Source: Akkermansiaceae bacterium (GTDB lineage Bacteria; Verrucomicrobiota; Verrucomicrobiia; Verrucomicrobiales; Akkermansiaceae). Taken from it: a DNA stretch of 64,000 nucleotides. Below, in pieces: positions 8,867 to 17,987 of the stretch. The position numbers were made by a program, and so were the translations under genes. The DNA is taken from NCBI GenBank assembly GCA_013041925.1, contig JABDRB010000003.1, positions 124,001 to 188,000 of the forward strand. The letters run 5' to 3'. The notes under the pieces are model-generated. The model did no database searches, was not told the origin of the DNA, and saw only the letters and a program-made list of their open reading frames with translations. How positions within the stretch are numbered: position 1 is the stretch's first letter; each line of letters opens with the position of its first letter.

Positions 8867-10165
8867 CTACACCATCTCCCGGGCACCCAAGTAGGCGTTG
8901 GCCAGAGCCACCGGCAATTCTTTTGCCATGGCGTCGACGGTAAACACACCATGAGCCCTCAACTCGCCCAGCATCCGCGCCCGTTCTTCAAGATAAATCG
9001 CCGTAGCCCCAACCTCAAGAGCATCATCGAGCGTGGCCGATGGTTTCTCCATCCGCTCCACCACGAATTCCTCACGAAGGCTCGCGAGAATGGTCACATG
9101 ACGGCGGCGGATCATCCGTAAGGGGTCCACCAGTTGATGCCCATCCTCTCCACGCACATTACTCAGCATTACTACCAAGGCACGGCGCCGCTGGCGCGTC
9201 ATCAAGCGTTCCGCAGCCTCGGTAAAATCACTCGGCGATGACGTTGTCTGGTAATCGTAAAGGTGATTGAGGATCGTGGTCATCGACTGCACACCTTTAA
9301 CAGGCGCAAGCCATCGATCCGATCCTCCGACGCCCAAAACCCCAACATGATCACCCTGCCTGAGTGCGGTATAGGCGAGCAAAAGGACGGCATTAAGACT
9401 ATGATCAAACTGGGGTACTCCGCCGTCGAGCGCACGCATTCGGCGTCCACAGTCGACGGCCAAAATCACCGTCTGGTCGCGCTGTTCTTGGTATTCCCGA
9501 CTCACCAGAGAGAGCCGTTTTGACGTTGCCTTCCAATCGACCTGGGAAAGCATGTCACCCAGTTGATAGTCGCGCAATTGATGAAACTCGCGGCTTATCC
9601 CCTTGCGGTTTTTTTTCACGATCCCCATCTGATCAGCCCTATTATCCATCGCTAAGAGGGCATAGCGCAGCACCGGTTCATAGTTCGGGTAAACCCGCGT
9701 GGTCTGAGTCTGGCCAGCACGGCATTTTCTCGACCACAGGCCCATGGGCGAATAGACACGCAGATGGGCTGGAGCGAACTCCTTCATGCCGCGTTCAGAA
9801 AGGGTAACGGGGTAATTCACGTTAGCGTAACCCTTAACGGGGATGCTTCCCTGCCATGGCATTTCCTGACTCTCGGCATCACCTGGAATCCCGTCATAAC
9901 AAACGACTTTCAACTTCATGGGCGCCCTATTGCGTAATGTGATCGAAACCATTTGTTCGATTCCCATCGCAAACCTCCCAGGCAAGACTCGCTCGATTTC
10001 AGGTATTTCCAGAAACAGGGTGACCATAAAATCCACCAACAAAAACAACGCCAACACGCATCCGCCCAACAGCCAGTACAGCTCCATCGATGGAACTAAA
10101 CCTGCACCGAAACCGAGCACAGCCCAGCTTGCTGTCACATAGATAACTCTGCCTGTTGGTTGCAA
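8867..10165 (-). CDS. DUF58 domain protein with two N-terminal membrane helices
   Basis: This 432-residue protein has two N-terminal hydrophobic segments (about 8-25 and 29-52), a beta-rich region, and the DUF58 signature around 190-250, with REFHQLRDYQLGDMLSQVDWKA then SREYQEQRDQTVILAVDCGRRM, which resembles the start of a von Willebrand A-like fold. It lies 49 b after the MoxR gene. MoxR-DUF58 pairs are widespread and are thought to act in metal insertion or assembly of envelope complexes; no exact activity is known. The start is TTG at 10165, because an in-frame TAA lies three codons upstream (10174-10172); a GTG at 10138 is the alternative. Confidence 0.88.
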   Translation of the reverse strand: MQPTGRVIYVTASWAVLGFGAGLVPSMELYWLLGGCVLALFLLVDFMVTLFLEIPEIERVLPGRFAMGIEQMVSITLRNRAPMKLKVVCYDGIPGDAESQEMPWQGSIPVKGYANVNYPVTLSERGMKEFAPAHLRVYSPMGLWSRKCRAGQTQTTRVYPNYEPVLRYALLAMDNRADQMGIVKKNRKGISREFHQLRDYQLGDMLSQVDWKATSKRLSLVSREYQEQRDQTVILAVDCGRRMRALDGGVPQFDHSLNAVLLLAYTALRQGDHVGVLGVGGSDRWLAPVKGVQSMTTILNHLYDYQTTSSPSDFTEAAERLMTRQRRRALVVMLSNVRGEDGHQLVDPLRMIRRRHVTILASLREEFVVERMEKPSATLDDALEVGATAIYLEERARMLGELRAHGVFTVDAMAKELPVALANAYLGAREMV

Positions 10166-10214
10166 GTTGACTTAAAAAAGGGTTAAATTCATGGGCGGTG
10201 ATCCATTGCGATCA

Positions 10215-11237
10215 TCACATGCGCGGAGCCTCTACGGCATTGACGATACTCGCGATCGTCTCGTCCACCCTCTGACCACTGATCGCCAGTTCCGGTGCGA
10301 GTTGCACGCGGTGACGCAACACGGGAACGGCCGCAGACTTCAGATCGTCCGGGGTGACAAAATCTCGCCCATTCATCAGCGCGTATGCCTTGCCCACCTG
10401 AATCAAACTGATGGCACCTCGCGTGCCGGCACCGAGGCTGATCCCCTGAGCCTCGCGGGTTGCTCGGCAAATGTTCACCGCATAACGCACCACCTCAGGC
10501 ACGGCGCGGATCTGCGCGCACTCCTGTTGAGCAATGATAATGTCCTGCTGCGCACATACTTGTGAAACCGCACGGGCATCGAGACCTTTGGCTGCAGCCA
10601 CGGAGGTCACCTGCTCAACCACTTGTTCCTCACTCTCCTGATTGGGGTAATCGATGACCACCTTCATGAGAAACCGATCCAGCTGCGCCTCGGGGAGTGG
10701 ATAGGTGCCCTCCTGTTCAATCGGGTTTTGAGTGGCAAGCGTCATAAATGGCAGCTCCAGCTTGATACTTTCGCCATCGATCGTCACCTGCTGTTCCTGC
10801 ATCACCTCCAACAGTGCCGCTTGGGTCTTTGCTGGCGCACGGTTAATTTCATCAGCTAGCAAGAGATTCGTAAAAACTGGCCCCCGACGCATCTGGAACG
10901 TCTGACTTTTCATGTCAAACAGTGTAAACCCCGTCACGTCCGACGGCATCAAATCGGGCGTAAACTGAATCCGACCGAACTGACCACCAAAGGTGTTGGC
11001 CAGCGCGAGCACCAGATGGGTTTTCCCGAGTCCAGGCTTCCCCTCAAGAAGCACATGACCACCCGAAAGCAAGGCCGCAAGCACCTGACTGACAACGTGA
11101 TCTTGCCCAAAAAACACCTTGCCTAGTTCACCACAGATTTGCTGACAAAGCGATCCGGCACGGCCACTTGATAACTCATGGGTCGGAGCGCTACACACCT
11201 CGTCGGCCTGTTCCATCGGTTTTTGATATTCGTTCAT
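10215..11237 (-). CDS. MoxR-family AAA+ ATPase
   Basis: This is a MoxR-type AAA+ ATPase of 340 residues. It shows Walker A GKPGLGKT, the QFTPDLMPSDVTGF segment, Walker B LLLADEINRAPAKTQAALLEVMQE, sensor LATQNPIEQEGTYPLPEAQLDRF, and a C-terminal lid domain with ISLGAGTRGAISL. MoxR proteins act as chaperone-like ATPases, usually with a neighbouring VWA or DUF58 protein, as here. The start ATG overlaps the stop of the DUF4350 gene by 4 b (ATGA), indicating translational coupling. Confidence 0.95.
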   Translation of the reverse strand: MNEYQKPMEQADEVCSAPTHELSSGRAGSLCQQICGELGKVFFGQDHVVSQVLAALLSGGHVLLEGKPGLGKTHLVLALANTFGGQFGRIQFTPDLMPSDVTGFTLFDMKSQTFQMRRGPVFTNLLLADEINRAPAKTQAALLEVMQEQQVTIDGESIKLELPFMTLATQNPIEQEGTYPLPEAQLDRFLMKVVIDYPNQESEEQVVEQVTSVAAAKGLDARAVSQVCAQQDIIIAQQECAQIRAVPEVVRYAVNICRATREAQGISLGAGTRGAISLIQVGKAYALMNGRDFVTPDDLKSAAVPVLRHRVQLAPELAISGQRVDETIASIVNAVEAPRM

Positions 11238-12469
11238 TGTTTTAATGGTTCGTTGATATGTTTGAGGATGATTTGAAGATTCTTAACCACCTTAACCATC
11301 ACGCCTGGTTCCCTGATCTGCTCTCGGGTCATGGCTTCAATGATGGTGTCCACCGGTAATCCAGTGCGCTCAGAAAGTTGATCAAATACCCCTTCATTCC
11401 CGCCCTCTGCGCTGAGTGAGAGTCTGCGACTGATCGCCCCTCGCATCGCCGCCAACATGGAATCATCACGTTGATGGCGCCAGAGAAATCGACCCACCCC
11501 ACGCACCTGATCTGAAAACTCACGCGACCCACCGTCGGGTAAATCTTGAGCAGGCCCAAAGCGTGGCAGGTTTTTCCAAAGCCAGAAAACAACCATGGCG
11601 AGCAGCCCCAAGACCGCCATCCAAAAATACCTCCACACCAAACTGAAAAATCCATCACCCTGACCACGCGAAAAAATAATCGTTCCTGGCCGCGAATGGT
11701 CGACCAGCGTTGTAAGCAATCGCGCGTGATCCGCATAACCAATATATCGATTCCGAAGCGGCCTCGCATCGCTTAGGATCGTCACCCGCCCCCCCCCGTA
11801 GAGCAGGCTGAGGTATCGGTGTTGATTGTCACCTTTTTCCCCGCTTCCATAATCCCCCTCATACGTGACATCAAAGGTGAGACCTCTTGCTGCCCAATGG
11901 TGGATTTCCATCCCTCTTCCTCCCATCGAAAACTCCGTTTCCTCGGACCCCAACAACACACGATCACTCTCGTCCATCGCCTCCCAATCATCGTCACTCA
12001 TGGGCGAAGCTGCCGACTTGTCCCGCGGGATCGACCACTCCACCCAATCCACTCCCATCGTCTCTAAACAATATAACAAACCCGATGACTCAACCTGGGA
12101 TGCTTCCCCTGTCACCACATCCTTCCGGAAATCATTCCCGCGCCCAACTCCCCCCTCGAGCATCATCACAAGGTGTCCACCCTGATCGACCCACTCCATC
12201 AAACGCTTGGCGCGCCCAACACTATTGATCGACGACCGCGGCATCAGTAGGGTCGACGTCTCAGTCTCAAATCCCCCGACTCCATCTTTCACCACAACAT
12301 CCTTGCCCTGTTTTTGCAGCATCCGCTGGGCCGCAAGAAAGGGATTGGAGCGAGCCTCGCCCTTATACCCGACGGTCCGCTTTTTCTTCTCGGTCTCACC
12401 ACACGACACCAAGAGGCAACAAACGATGACGGCGCTCAAGATCCTGCGGAATACGTCACCGTGCTTCAC
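11234..12469 (-). CDS. DUF4350 lipoprotein with one C-terminal membrane helix
   Basis: This 411-residue protein begins with a lipoprotein signal peptide (hydrophobic ILSAVIVCCLLVSC, lipobox ending at the Cys near residue 23). The DUF4350-like domain follows, with SNPFLAAQRMLQKQGKDVVV, a LLMPRSS segment and DQGGHLVMMLEGG. A single membrane helix lies near 280-300 (FWMAVLGLLAMVVFWLWKNL), followed by a basic cytoplasmic tail. The start is GTG at 12469, which overlaps the DUF4129 stop by 4 b and has GGAG about 7 b upstream. DUF4350 proteins regularly accompany MoxR/DUF58/DUF4129 genes. Function is unknown; the topology suggests a periplasmic sensor or assembly part coupled to the ATPase. Confidence 0.82.
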   Translation of the reverse strand: MKHGDVFRRILSAVIVCCLLVSCGETEKKKRTVGYKGEARSNPFLAAQRMLQKQGKDVVVKDGVGGFETETSTLLMPRSSINSVGRAKRLMEWVDQGGHLVMMLEGGVGRGNDFRKDVVTGEASQVESSGLLYCLETMGVDWVEWSIPRDKSAASPMSDDDWEAMDESDRVLLGSEETEFSMGGRGMEIHHWAARGLTFDVTYEGDYGSGEKGDNQHRYLSLLYGGGRVTILSDARPLRNRYIGYADHARLLTTLVDHSRPGTIIFSRGQGDGFFSLVWRYFWMAVLGLLAMVVFWLWKNLPRFGPAQDLPDGGSREFSDQVRGVGRFLWRHQRDDSMLAAMRGAISRRLSLSAEGGNEGVFDQLSERTGLPVDTIIEAMTREQIREPGVMVKVVKNLQIILKHINEPLKQ

Positions 12470-13974
12470 CCTGCACTCCTTTCTATGGAGAGCTGATCAA
12501 ATGGCCAGTTCTCACATAATTGCTGTATCGTGCCGTCATCGGGCTGACGCTTTCCGTAGGCCACCATCACCCACACCCTCGTGAGCTCTGAGAAATAAGC
12601 TTCAAATGGCGTGTCACTCATGAGTTCAACACGGCGTAGACAATCGCCCTCCGTATCCCCCTTCTCGATCGGCAAATGCCTGCGATGGATGAGCGAGGCA
12701 ATCGCTCCACGGTAAAGCAAACTCAGGCAAAGCTGAGAGTCCCCCGCACGCCACGCCTCACGCGCGGCAGAAACGACATCGTCCGGCAGCGATTCTGGAC
12801 TCACATTAAGCCCCATAACCTCGCGGGTTTTGGGTTGATTCGGTAACGAGAGCACACGACCACCCGAGGTGAAAACATGTCTATTTCGATAAACAAGATA
12901 CACCAGGCCGACAATCCCTGCCGCGAGAACCACATAGAAGATCAGGGAGCCGATCACCCCCATGAATCCCGATACGTCTGACCTAGAAAACAAGTCCTCG
13001 AGCCATCGGTTTGATGACTCCACCGGCACATCCACAAGACGGTGATGCACCTTAAAATCCTCATCCGCCAAGACTTCCTGAATCTGTGTTTGACGGAGAT
13101 CCCTCGCATCAGTCTCGCCCCCTGCAGCATAGGAAACCGGTGCCGTCATCATCACTCCTAGGCTCATCGTTATCATGGCCATCAACATCAGCCCTTTACT
13201 ATTACGCAAACCTTCCAAACGTGCGCCCAACCTCTTAAACGCCAACTCAATATCCCAACCTTCTGTCAGGGTCCGACTATTGATATACAACGCAAACCCC
13301 GCACTCACATAAAACGGCTCCATCAAGGTGATCGACAACAATCGGACCACCGCCACCGCCCAATAAAACCCCGCATCAAGCTCTCCCACATCACTGTATT
13401 GGAAAAACTCCGTAACCCCCTGCCACCACCTGCCACTGATGTCCGACGGCACCATCATAAAAACGAGCAAGACCATGCTAAACCCAACCGCCACCTCCAA
13501 CAACAATCCCACCAAGGTTGCCATCGTGGCACCCTCACCACCATTTCTTTCCAAGAGGTTGACTCGCTGCCGGTACGCCACTCCCCTCAATCCTTCCAGC
13601 TCAGATACGGGCAAACTCAAACTACGCGCAGGCGAAAACCGACCAACCACCAAAGCAAACCACAAACGTTTCGACAACAACTTCGGCAACGCGTGCACGA
13701 CATCTTTCATACTAGGCACCTCACCAAAAAGAGCCCGACTCACAATCAGCATCGGCACTCGATCGTAAACAGGCTTCAACCACCACGTGCAAACGATAAA
13801 CCAAACCGGATGATTGCGTAACACAACGGCTAGCAAGACCCATAAAGGAAAAATCGTCAGCGCCCAAGCTTTCATGATCGACCCCATATGCCTGCGAGCG
13901 AGAGCGCACCCGAGGTCGATCGACTCCCATGGCACACGCGGGCGAACTTCTGCCGTCACATCTTCAAGCTTCAC
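12466..13974 (-). CDS. Membrane protein with C-terminal DUF4129
   Basis: This protein of about 502 residues has several membrane helices in its N-terminal half (for example the segments around ALTIFPLWVLLAVVL and LLLEVAVGFSMVLLVFMM), one more after residue 340 (LIFYVVLAAGIVGLVYLVY), and a cytoplasmic DUF4129 domain at the end (EAWRAGDSQLCLSLLYRGAI, LIHRR, SDTPFEAYFSELTRVWVMVAYG). I chose the GTG at 13974 because GAAGGGGGA lies just before it. It overlaps the SpoIIM-like stop by 11 b; a GTG at 14004 would add ten residues. DUF4129 proteins occur beside MoxR/DUF58 genes in many bacteria. The biochemical role is not known. Confidence 0.82.
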   Translation of the reverse strand: MKLEDVTAEVRPRVPWESIDLGCALARRHMGSIMKAWALTIFPLWVLLAVVLRNHPVWFIVCTWWLKPVYDRVPMLIVSRALFGEVPSMKDVVHALPKLLSKRLWFALVVGRFSPARSLSLPVSELEGLRGVAYRQRVNLLERNGGEGATMATLVGLLLEVAVGFSMVLLVFMMVPSDISGRWWQGVTEFFQYSDVGELDAGFYWAVAVVRLLSITLMEPFYVSAGFALYINSRTLTEGWDIELAFKRLGARLEGLRNSKGLMLMAMITMSLGVMMTAPVSYAAGGETDARDLRQTQIQEVLADEDFKVHHRLVDVPVESSNRWLEDLFSRSDVSGFMGVIGSLIFYVVLAAGIVGLVYLVYRNRHVFTSGGRVLSLPNQPKTREVMGLNVSPESLPDDVVSAAREAWRAGDSQLCLSLLYRGAIASLIHRRHLPIEKGDTEGDCLRRVELMSDTPFEAYFSELTRVWVMVAYGKRQPDDGTIQQLCENWPFDQLSIERSAG

Positions 13975-14971
13975 GTTGGTTCCCCCTTCTACCTGCGCCG
14001 ACACCTACTGATCTTCCCGCAAAAATCAGGTAAGCGACGACCAATACCCACATGATGACCCCCGTCGTGTATTTCACCATCGGTGGTAAGTCCCTCGCCG
14101 ACCAAAATCCCTCGATCCCCGCTGCAACAAATGTCATTAATGCGGCTCCAAAAATCAGCGGCAATGATCTCTTTCCCGCATCCATCAATGATCTACGCAT
14201 CGTCTTACGACCTGGGTGCAACAAACCTAAACCGACCCGCAGGCCCGCCATGCCGGCAATCACCATCGCGATCAACTCAAACGACGAGTGCCCAGCCACA
14301 AAGGTGTAAAAGGACTCCTTACTGCACGCGACATGAATATACGCAATCACCGCACCAAAGTAGACACCATTGTAAAACAGAAAAAACAAACTCCCTAAAC
14401 AAGCGAGAATACCACCCGCATAAATACGAAAATCAATCCCGATATTGTTCATGATGTAGTGACAAAACATCATGAAGTTCGATCCATACTCCGAACGCAA
14501 ATGAGCAATTTGACCATCACTTTCCCCATACATCGAATCAAGTGAGCTCATCATCTCAGACCCCAACACAACCTCAACCCAAGAGAAATCAGGCCAGTAA
14601 AAACCTGCCAGCGCTACACCCAGCATCGGCAAAATAAAGGTCAGGGTCGCCACCCAAAAAAGACGCCACTCCGCCCTTACCGCCACAGGAAAATCGACCG
14701 TGACAAATCGTAGCAACTGCTCCCAAGTTCCGCCGGCCCTGCGGTGAATCAGCTTGTGCCCTCTGATCACCAGACCATTCAGTCGCTCATTCATAGCAAC
14801 GCCATACATCCGGTGCCTCGACAGCGCGAGGTCCGTGCAAATCTCTTTGAACATCGCGGGCAACCGCGCAACATCGAGCCGCCCCTCCCCCTTTTTCTCC
14901 AGAGCATTCAGTGCCTGCTCGTATTCCGCCCAGCGCTGCTCGTTCTTTTCTTGAAATTCTTTACCCTGCAT
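13964..14971 (-). CDS. SpoIIM/stage II sporulation M-like membrane protein
   Basis: This 335-residue membrane protein has a soluble N-terminus (about 1-95) followed by several membrane helices with the SpoIIM-type pattern: LFFLFYNGVYFGAVIAYIHVA, then GHSSFELIAMVIAGMAGLRVG. The GH.SFEL..M..AG..GL.. motif is the conserved core of the family. In spore formers SpoIIM belongs to the engulfment complex, but this lineage is not expected to sporulate, so a general envelope role is more likely. The ATG at 14971 has a very strong ribosome-binding site (GGGGGGAG). It is the second gene of the RDD-to-DUF58 cluster. Confidence 0.88.
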   Translation of the reverse strand: MQGKEFQEKNEQRWAEYEQALNALEKKGEGRLDVARLPAMFKEICTDLALSRHRMYGVAMNERLNGLVIRGHKLIHRRAGGTWEQLLRFVTVDFPVAVRAEWRLFWVATLTFILPMLGVALAGFYWPDFSWVEVVLGSEMMSSLDSMYGESDGQIAHLRSEYGSNFMMFCHYIMNNIGIDFRIYAGGILACLGSLFFLFYNGVYFGAVIAYIHVACSKESFYTFVAGHSSFELIAMVIAGMAGLRVGLGLLHPGRKTMRRSLMDAGKRSLPLIFGAALMTFVAAGIEGFWSARDLPPMVKYTTGVIMWVLVVAYLIFAGRSVGVGAGRRGNQREA

Positions 14972-14983
14972 CGTCTCCCCCCC

Positions 14984-15712
14984 TTAATGTTTTTCGCCCA
15001 ACCAATGAGCCATGCCCAATAAACGACTCATCCCCGTCACACCCGTGGCACCGGATAACTCACTGGCATGATCTGCCAACTCAATACGCCGTGCCTCCGA
15101 CCACATCCCCCCACGTTCACGAAACCCAGCCAGCGCAGCTTGCTCCTCGCGCGTCAGCGGGACTCCCGGCGCCCTACTTTCCAAGACGGGAGGCAAGGCC
15201 GCCATCTGCAGATGGGGCAATCGATCATAAACAACCACCGTGTTGGCTAACAAGTCACCCAACCTCTGAAACCTCTGAGTCGCCAGCATGCTCAACAACC
15301 CGAACCCGTAGAAAGGAATCGGCATCCCATCCGCAAACCGCAGCATGTTCCGGATAAACGATTGCCCAAATGATATCGGTGCCCCCGAGGTATCCACCAC
15401 ACGTAACCCCATCACCCGCTTACCAGGAGACGCGCCGTGCTTCCCTGCTTCAAAGAGAATGTAGTAGAAAAACATCAGAAAAAACGTCAGCAGCATGTTC
15501 AGCCCCGTCGCGACATTAAAACCCAAAACAGCCCCCGCCAACATCAACAACAACCCAACCCCCACGCTAACCCCACCTCGGATGAGCAAATCCAACAAAT
15601 ACGCCAACACCCGCACATACGGCCCCGCCATACGCAAATGAATCTCCACCCCCTCAGCAAGCTCAATGCTCTGCAGGGTATCCAGTCGAGGTTCTTGCCG
15701 TCCGTGGAGCAT
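14984..15712 (-). CDS. RDD-family membrane protein
   Basis: This 242-residue protein carries an RDD domain, with the arginine and aspartates in GPYVRVLAYLLDLLIR, two further hydrophobic segments, and ASPGKRVMGLRVVDTSGAPISFGQSFIRNMLR, which is diagnostic. A charged cytoplasmic tail follows after about residue 165. RDD proteins are membrane proteins of mostly unknown function, and some are linked to ion exchange. It heads a tight cluster with SpoIIM, DUF4129, DUF4350, MoxR and DUF58. The same set with DUF58, MoxR and DUF4350 partners is known from Mycobacterium (the Rv3691-Rv3695 region), which suggests a conserved envelope machine. Confidence 0.9.
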   Translation of the reverse strand: MLHGRQEPRLDTLQSIELAEGVEIHLRMAGPYVRVLAYLLDLLIRGGVSVGVGLLLMLAGAVLGFNVATGLNMLLTFFLMFFYYILFEAGKHGASPGKRVMGLRVVDTSGAPISFGQSFIRNMLRFADGMPIPFYGFGLLSMLATQRFQRLGDLLANTVVVYDRLPHLQMAALPPVLESRAPGVPLTREEQAALAGFRERGGMWSEARRIELADHASELSGATGVTGMSRLLGMAHWLGEKH

Positions 15713-15799
15713 GGGTATCGTCAGGTAAACAATCGCAACTGAGCGGGCAACCTTTCCTCATTGTCATCTCAACTGAGAAAATAGGTTCAGCCACCATTA

Positions 15800-16570
15800 T
15801 TAGATCGCCAACTGATCACTCCATTCCTTCGCTTTTTCAGCAAAGGATTTATCCATGTCCTTGTAGGTGATCCCGCGGGAGACATTAACGACATCGGGAG
15901 CGGTGCGATTGCGACCCTCCAAACTCGCGAGATCGCCGCCCTGAGCACCGAGTCCGGGGATAAGCAACGGGCTGTCGGCGATACGATCCAGCACCTCCTC
16001 ACTGGCATTGGTCAAGCCTACGACGTAGCCGACATCGGTTGCACGTCCCTCGTCGGCAGCACGTTTACCCAACTCTTGCACGAGTTCGAACACATAGCGA
16101 CCATCGGCAAGCTTCTGGCGTTGAAAATCCGCGCTACCAGCATTAGACGTCACGGCGAGCAGGTAGACCCCCTTGCCGGCCCAATCGAGAAAAGGTTCGA
16201 TGGAGTCGTAACCGAGAAAAGGGTTGAGCGTCACGGCATCAACATCCCAATTTTCAAAATACGACTTCGCGTAATACCTCTGCGTTTCCCCGATATCAGA
16301 TCGTTTGGCATCAAGGATCACGGGCACCTCATTCGGCATCTCCTCAAGCATCTCCTGAAGCATCTCGATCCCCTGCAGGCCCATCGCTTCGAAGTAGGCC
16401 ATATTGGGTTTAAAAGCGGCGGCGAATGGCGCAGTCTCACCAACAACGCGGCGAAGGAATTCAGGCACGGCATTGACACCCCCTGATAGCTCGGGTCGTG
16501 GGTCGATGCCGACACAGAGTCGCGATCCCACGGTCTGAATGCGTTTGGCTAATTTTTCTGAGTATCTCAT
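15800..16570 (-). CDS. pyrF: Orotidine 5'-phosphate decarboxylase
   Basis: This enzyme makes UMP by decarboxylating OMP, the last step of pyrimidine biosynthesis. At 256 residues it matches the longer type-2 OMP decarboxylases. Visible motifs are SRLCVGIDPRPE, FKPNMAYFEAMG, the catalytic DAKRSDIGETQRYYA (Lys and Asp charged network), VTLNPFLGYDSIEPF, and the phosphate-binding LLIPGLGAQGGD with VNVSRGI near the end. It lies 18 b after the SET-domain gene and may share its transcript. No other pyrimidine gene is in the window. Confidence 0.95.
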   Translation of the reverse strand: MRYSEKLAKRIQTVGSRLCVGIDPRPELSGGVNAVPEFLRRVVGETAPFAAAFKPNMAYFEAMGLQGIEMLQEMLEEMPNEVPVILDAKRSDIGETQRYYAKSYFENWDVDAVTLNPFLGYDSIEPFLDWAGKGVYLLAVTSNAGSADFQRQKLADGRYVFELVQELGKRAADEGRATDVGYVVGLTNASEEVLDRIADSPLLIPGLGAQGGDLASLEGRNRTAPDVVNVSRGITYKDMDKSFAEKAKEWSDQLAI

Positions 16571-16588
16571 GATGGTATGAATCGTTGA

Positions 16589-17161
16589 TTATGCGAAGGC
16601 CTTGCTGTCCTCTTTTTTATCAGCCAACCTCCTGTGTAGTTCTGGCCACTGTTCCTGACTCACGATGTAGCCCACACAGTTTTCGCTGCCACAGCGGCAC
16701 GGGTGATCTTCATAGCTCTCGATGTCAAAGCCATAATCGAAGGTCAGTTCCTCACCTTCTTCAATATCGCGCAGAGAGTAAATATAAATTCTACGGCCAA
16801 TGATCCAAGCTTCGCAGTTGGGTTGGCATGAATGGTTAATGAGCCGTGCCGTGTTCCACGGGACATTTCCGTCGATATCCCACTGCTCATCCAAGGTGAA
16901 AATATAAACAGCCGCGTCACCATACTCCTCGTGGCGCGAATACTGGTCCCAAGCACGATCCTCGCTGACGTTCTTGCTCACCGGCTCCCCGACGTATTCA
17001 ATCACTTCCGACTCCTTCGGGATATCCTGCGTCGCATAAACGCCTCGCCCGTGAATGATGGAGCCTCGGACCTCACAACAGTCACTCTGAGCTCGCTCAT
17101 AGAGTTTTTTCATCTTGCGCACCAGCTTGGCTTCACGCTCAAGTTTTTTATTTTTTGCCAT
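16589..17161 (-). CDS. SET-domain protein lysine methyltransferase
   Basis: This 190-residue protein is a compact SET-domain enzyme, expected to move a methyl group from S-adenosylmethionine to lysine. It has a lysine-rich N-terminus (1-23), then HGRGVYATQDIPKESEVIEYVGE (SET-N), RLINHSCQPNCEAW (the pseudoknot with the cofactor-binding Asn-His), GEELTFDYG with the catalytic Tyr, and a post-SET motif CRCGSENCVGYI. All key residues are present. Chlamydial relatives such as NUE and cpnSET methylate histones or the Hc1/Hc2 histone-like proteins, and this window also encodes an Hc2-like protein at 42489-43046. The ATG at 17161 has GAGAGA just upstream. A histone-like substrate is inference. Confidence 0.92.
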   Translation of the reverse strand: MAKNKKLEREAKLVRKMKKLYERAQSDCCEVRGSIIHGRGVYATQDIPKESEVIEYVGEPVSKNVSEDRAWDQYSRHEEYGDAAVYIFTLDEQWDIDGNVPWNTARLINHSCQPNCEAWIIGRRIYIYSLRDIEEGEELTFDYGFDIESYEDHPCRCGSENCVGYIVSQEQWPELHRRLADKKEDSKAFA

Positions 17162-17196
17162 ATATTCTCTCGGTTATCAGGTAAGACGCCTGCATT

Positions 17197-17841
17197 TCAT
17201 TTAATTTCACGCACCTTGGATGCGGGAAGCCTGAGCTCCCTCGCTGTCGGTGGCAGCGAGGGAAAAAGACTGCGTAAATCATTGATGGTGGGTTTCATCC
17301 CCGTCATAAAATACCAGTCGCGACTGCCTTTTTCAGCGATAGCCACCGCATAGCTATCCTCTTCCAAAACACGCATCTTCCCACCACGCTGCATGTCAGG
17401 GATTTTGACACGTGTCACCGTTGGCACAATGGCCAACCAGTGCTCAACCACCATCTCGCGCCCCGTGGCATCCACCATCGGCTTGCCCGTGCGCGGGTCG
17501 ATTTTTTTCGCCTTCCAGACTGAAAAAAAGGAGGTCGGCCGATCGGCGCGATAGGCCGTCACCGCAAGCCTCATATTGATTTTCTGCTGTGCCGCCGCAG
17601 CAAGCTCGGCATCCAGCTTCTCGATGCCGCCGCAGCGCGTTGCCAACCGGCGCTTCCACCGTGGATACATACGCTCGTGGCCGTATTTAAAATTCCCCTT
17701 CATCATCTCGATCCCGAGCTTCTGGACGGCGGCCTGAGCCGAGTTTTCCACGGCATACTCGACAGCCACTTGAGCATGGACACTGACCAAGAATGGCCCC
17801 AGCAGCGTGCAAAATAGGTATGTAAGTGCCTTGATTTTCAT
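17197..17841 (-). CDS. Small exported protein of unknown function
   Basis: I do not recognise this 214-residue protein. It starts with a clear signal peptide (hydrophobic YLFCTLLGPFLVSVHA, likely cleaved after VHA-Q near residue 24), so it is probably periplasmic. The mature part is mixed alpha/beta, with a helical N-terminal region (VQKLGIEMMKGNFKYGHERMYPRWKRR) and a beta-rich end including SRDWYFMTGM. That layout recalls small NTF2-like or DUF-type exported proteins, but I cannot name one. It lies 35 b upstream of the SET-domain gene on the same strand and divergent from parB. Confidence 0.7.
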   Translation of the reverse strand: MKIKALTYLFCTLLGPFLVSVHAQVAVEYAVENSAQAAVQKLGIEMMKGNFKYGHERMYPRWKRRLATRCGGIEKLDAELAAAAQQKINMRLAVTAYRADRPTSFFSVWKAKKIDPRTGKPMVDATGREMVVEHWLAIVPTVTRVKIPDMQRGGKMRVLEEDSYAVAIAEKGSRDWYFMTGMKPTINDLRSLFPSLPPTARELRLPASKVREIK

Positions 17842-17949
17842 CCTGTGCCCTTATTCATCCCCTTGGCCGACCGAAAAGTCAAGCCGTGCTATCACATCCG
17901 CAGGGTGGGAAGATAAACAGCGTTTTTTGGACATCTTGTAAAATCGGCT

Positions 17950-17979
17950 TTGCCAAACGGGTCAGAATACGCGTATCTT
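17950..17979 (+). promoter_or_regulatory. Candidate promoter of parB (possibly leaderless transcript)
   Basis: TTGCCA (17950-17955) and TATCTT (17974-17979) are separated by 18 b and match a sigma-70 promoter at 5/6 and 4/6 positions. The parB ATG at 17988 is only 8 b after the -10 element, so the mRNA would have almost no leader. No Shine-Dalgarno is visible before this ATG, which fits. Prediction by eye only. Confidence 0.35.
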
Positions 17980-17987
17980 CCCCCCCT

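Noticed and set aside
17886-17987. 34-codon upstream extension of the parB frame
   Set aside because: ParB proteins start with a KKALGKGL-type segment; the extension runs through the likely promoter.
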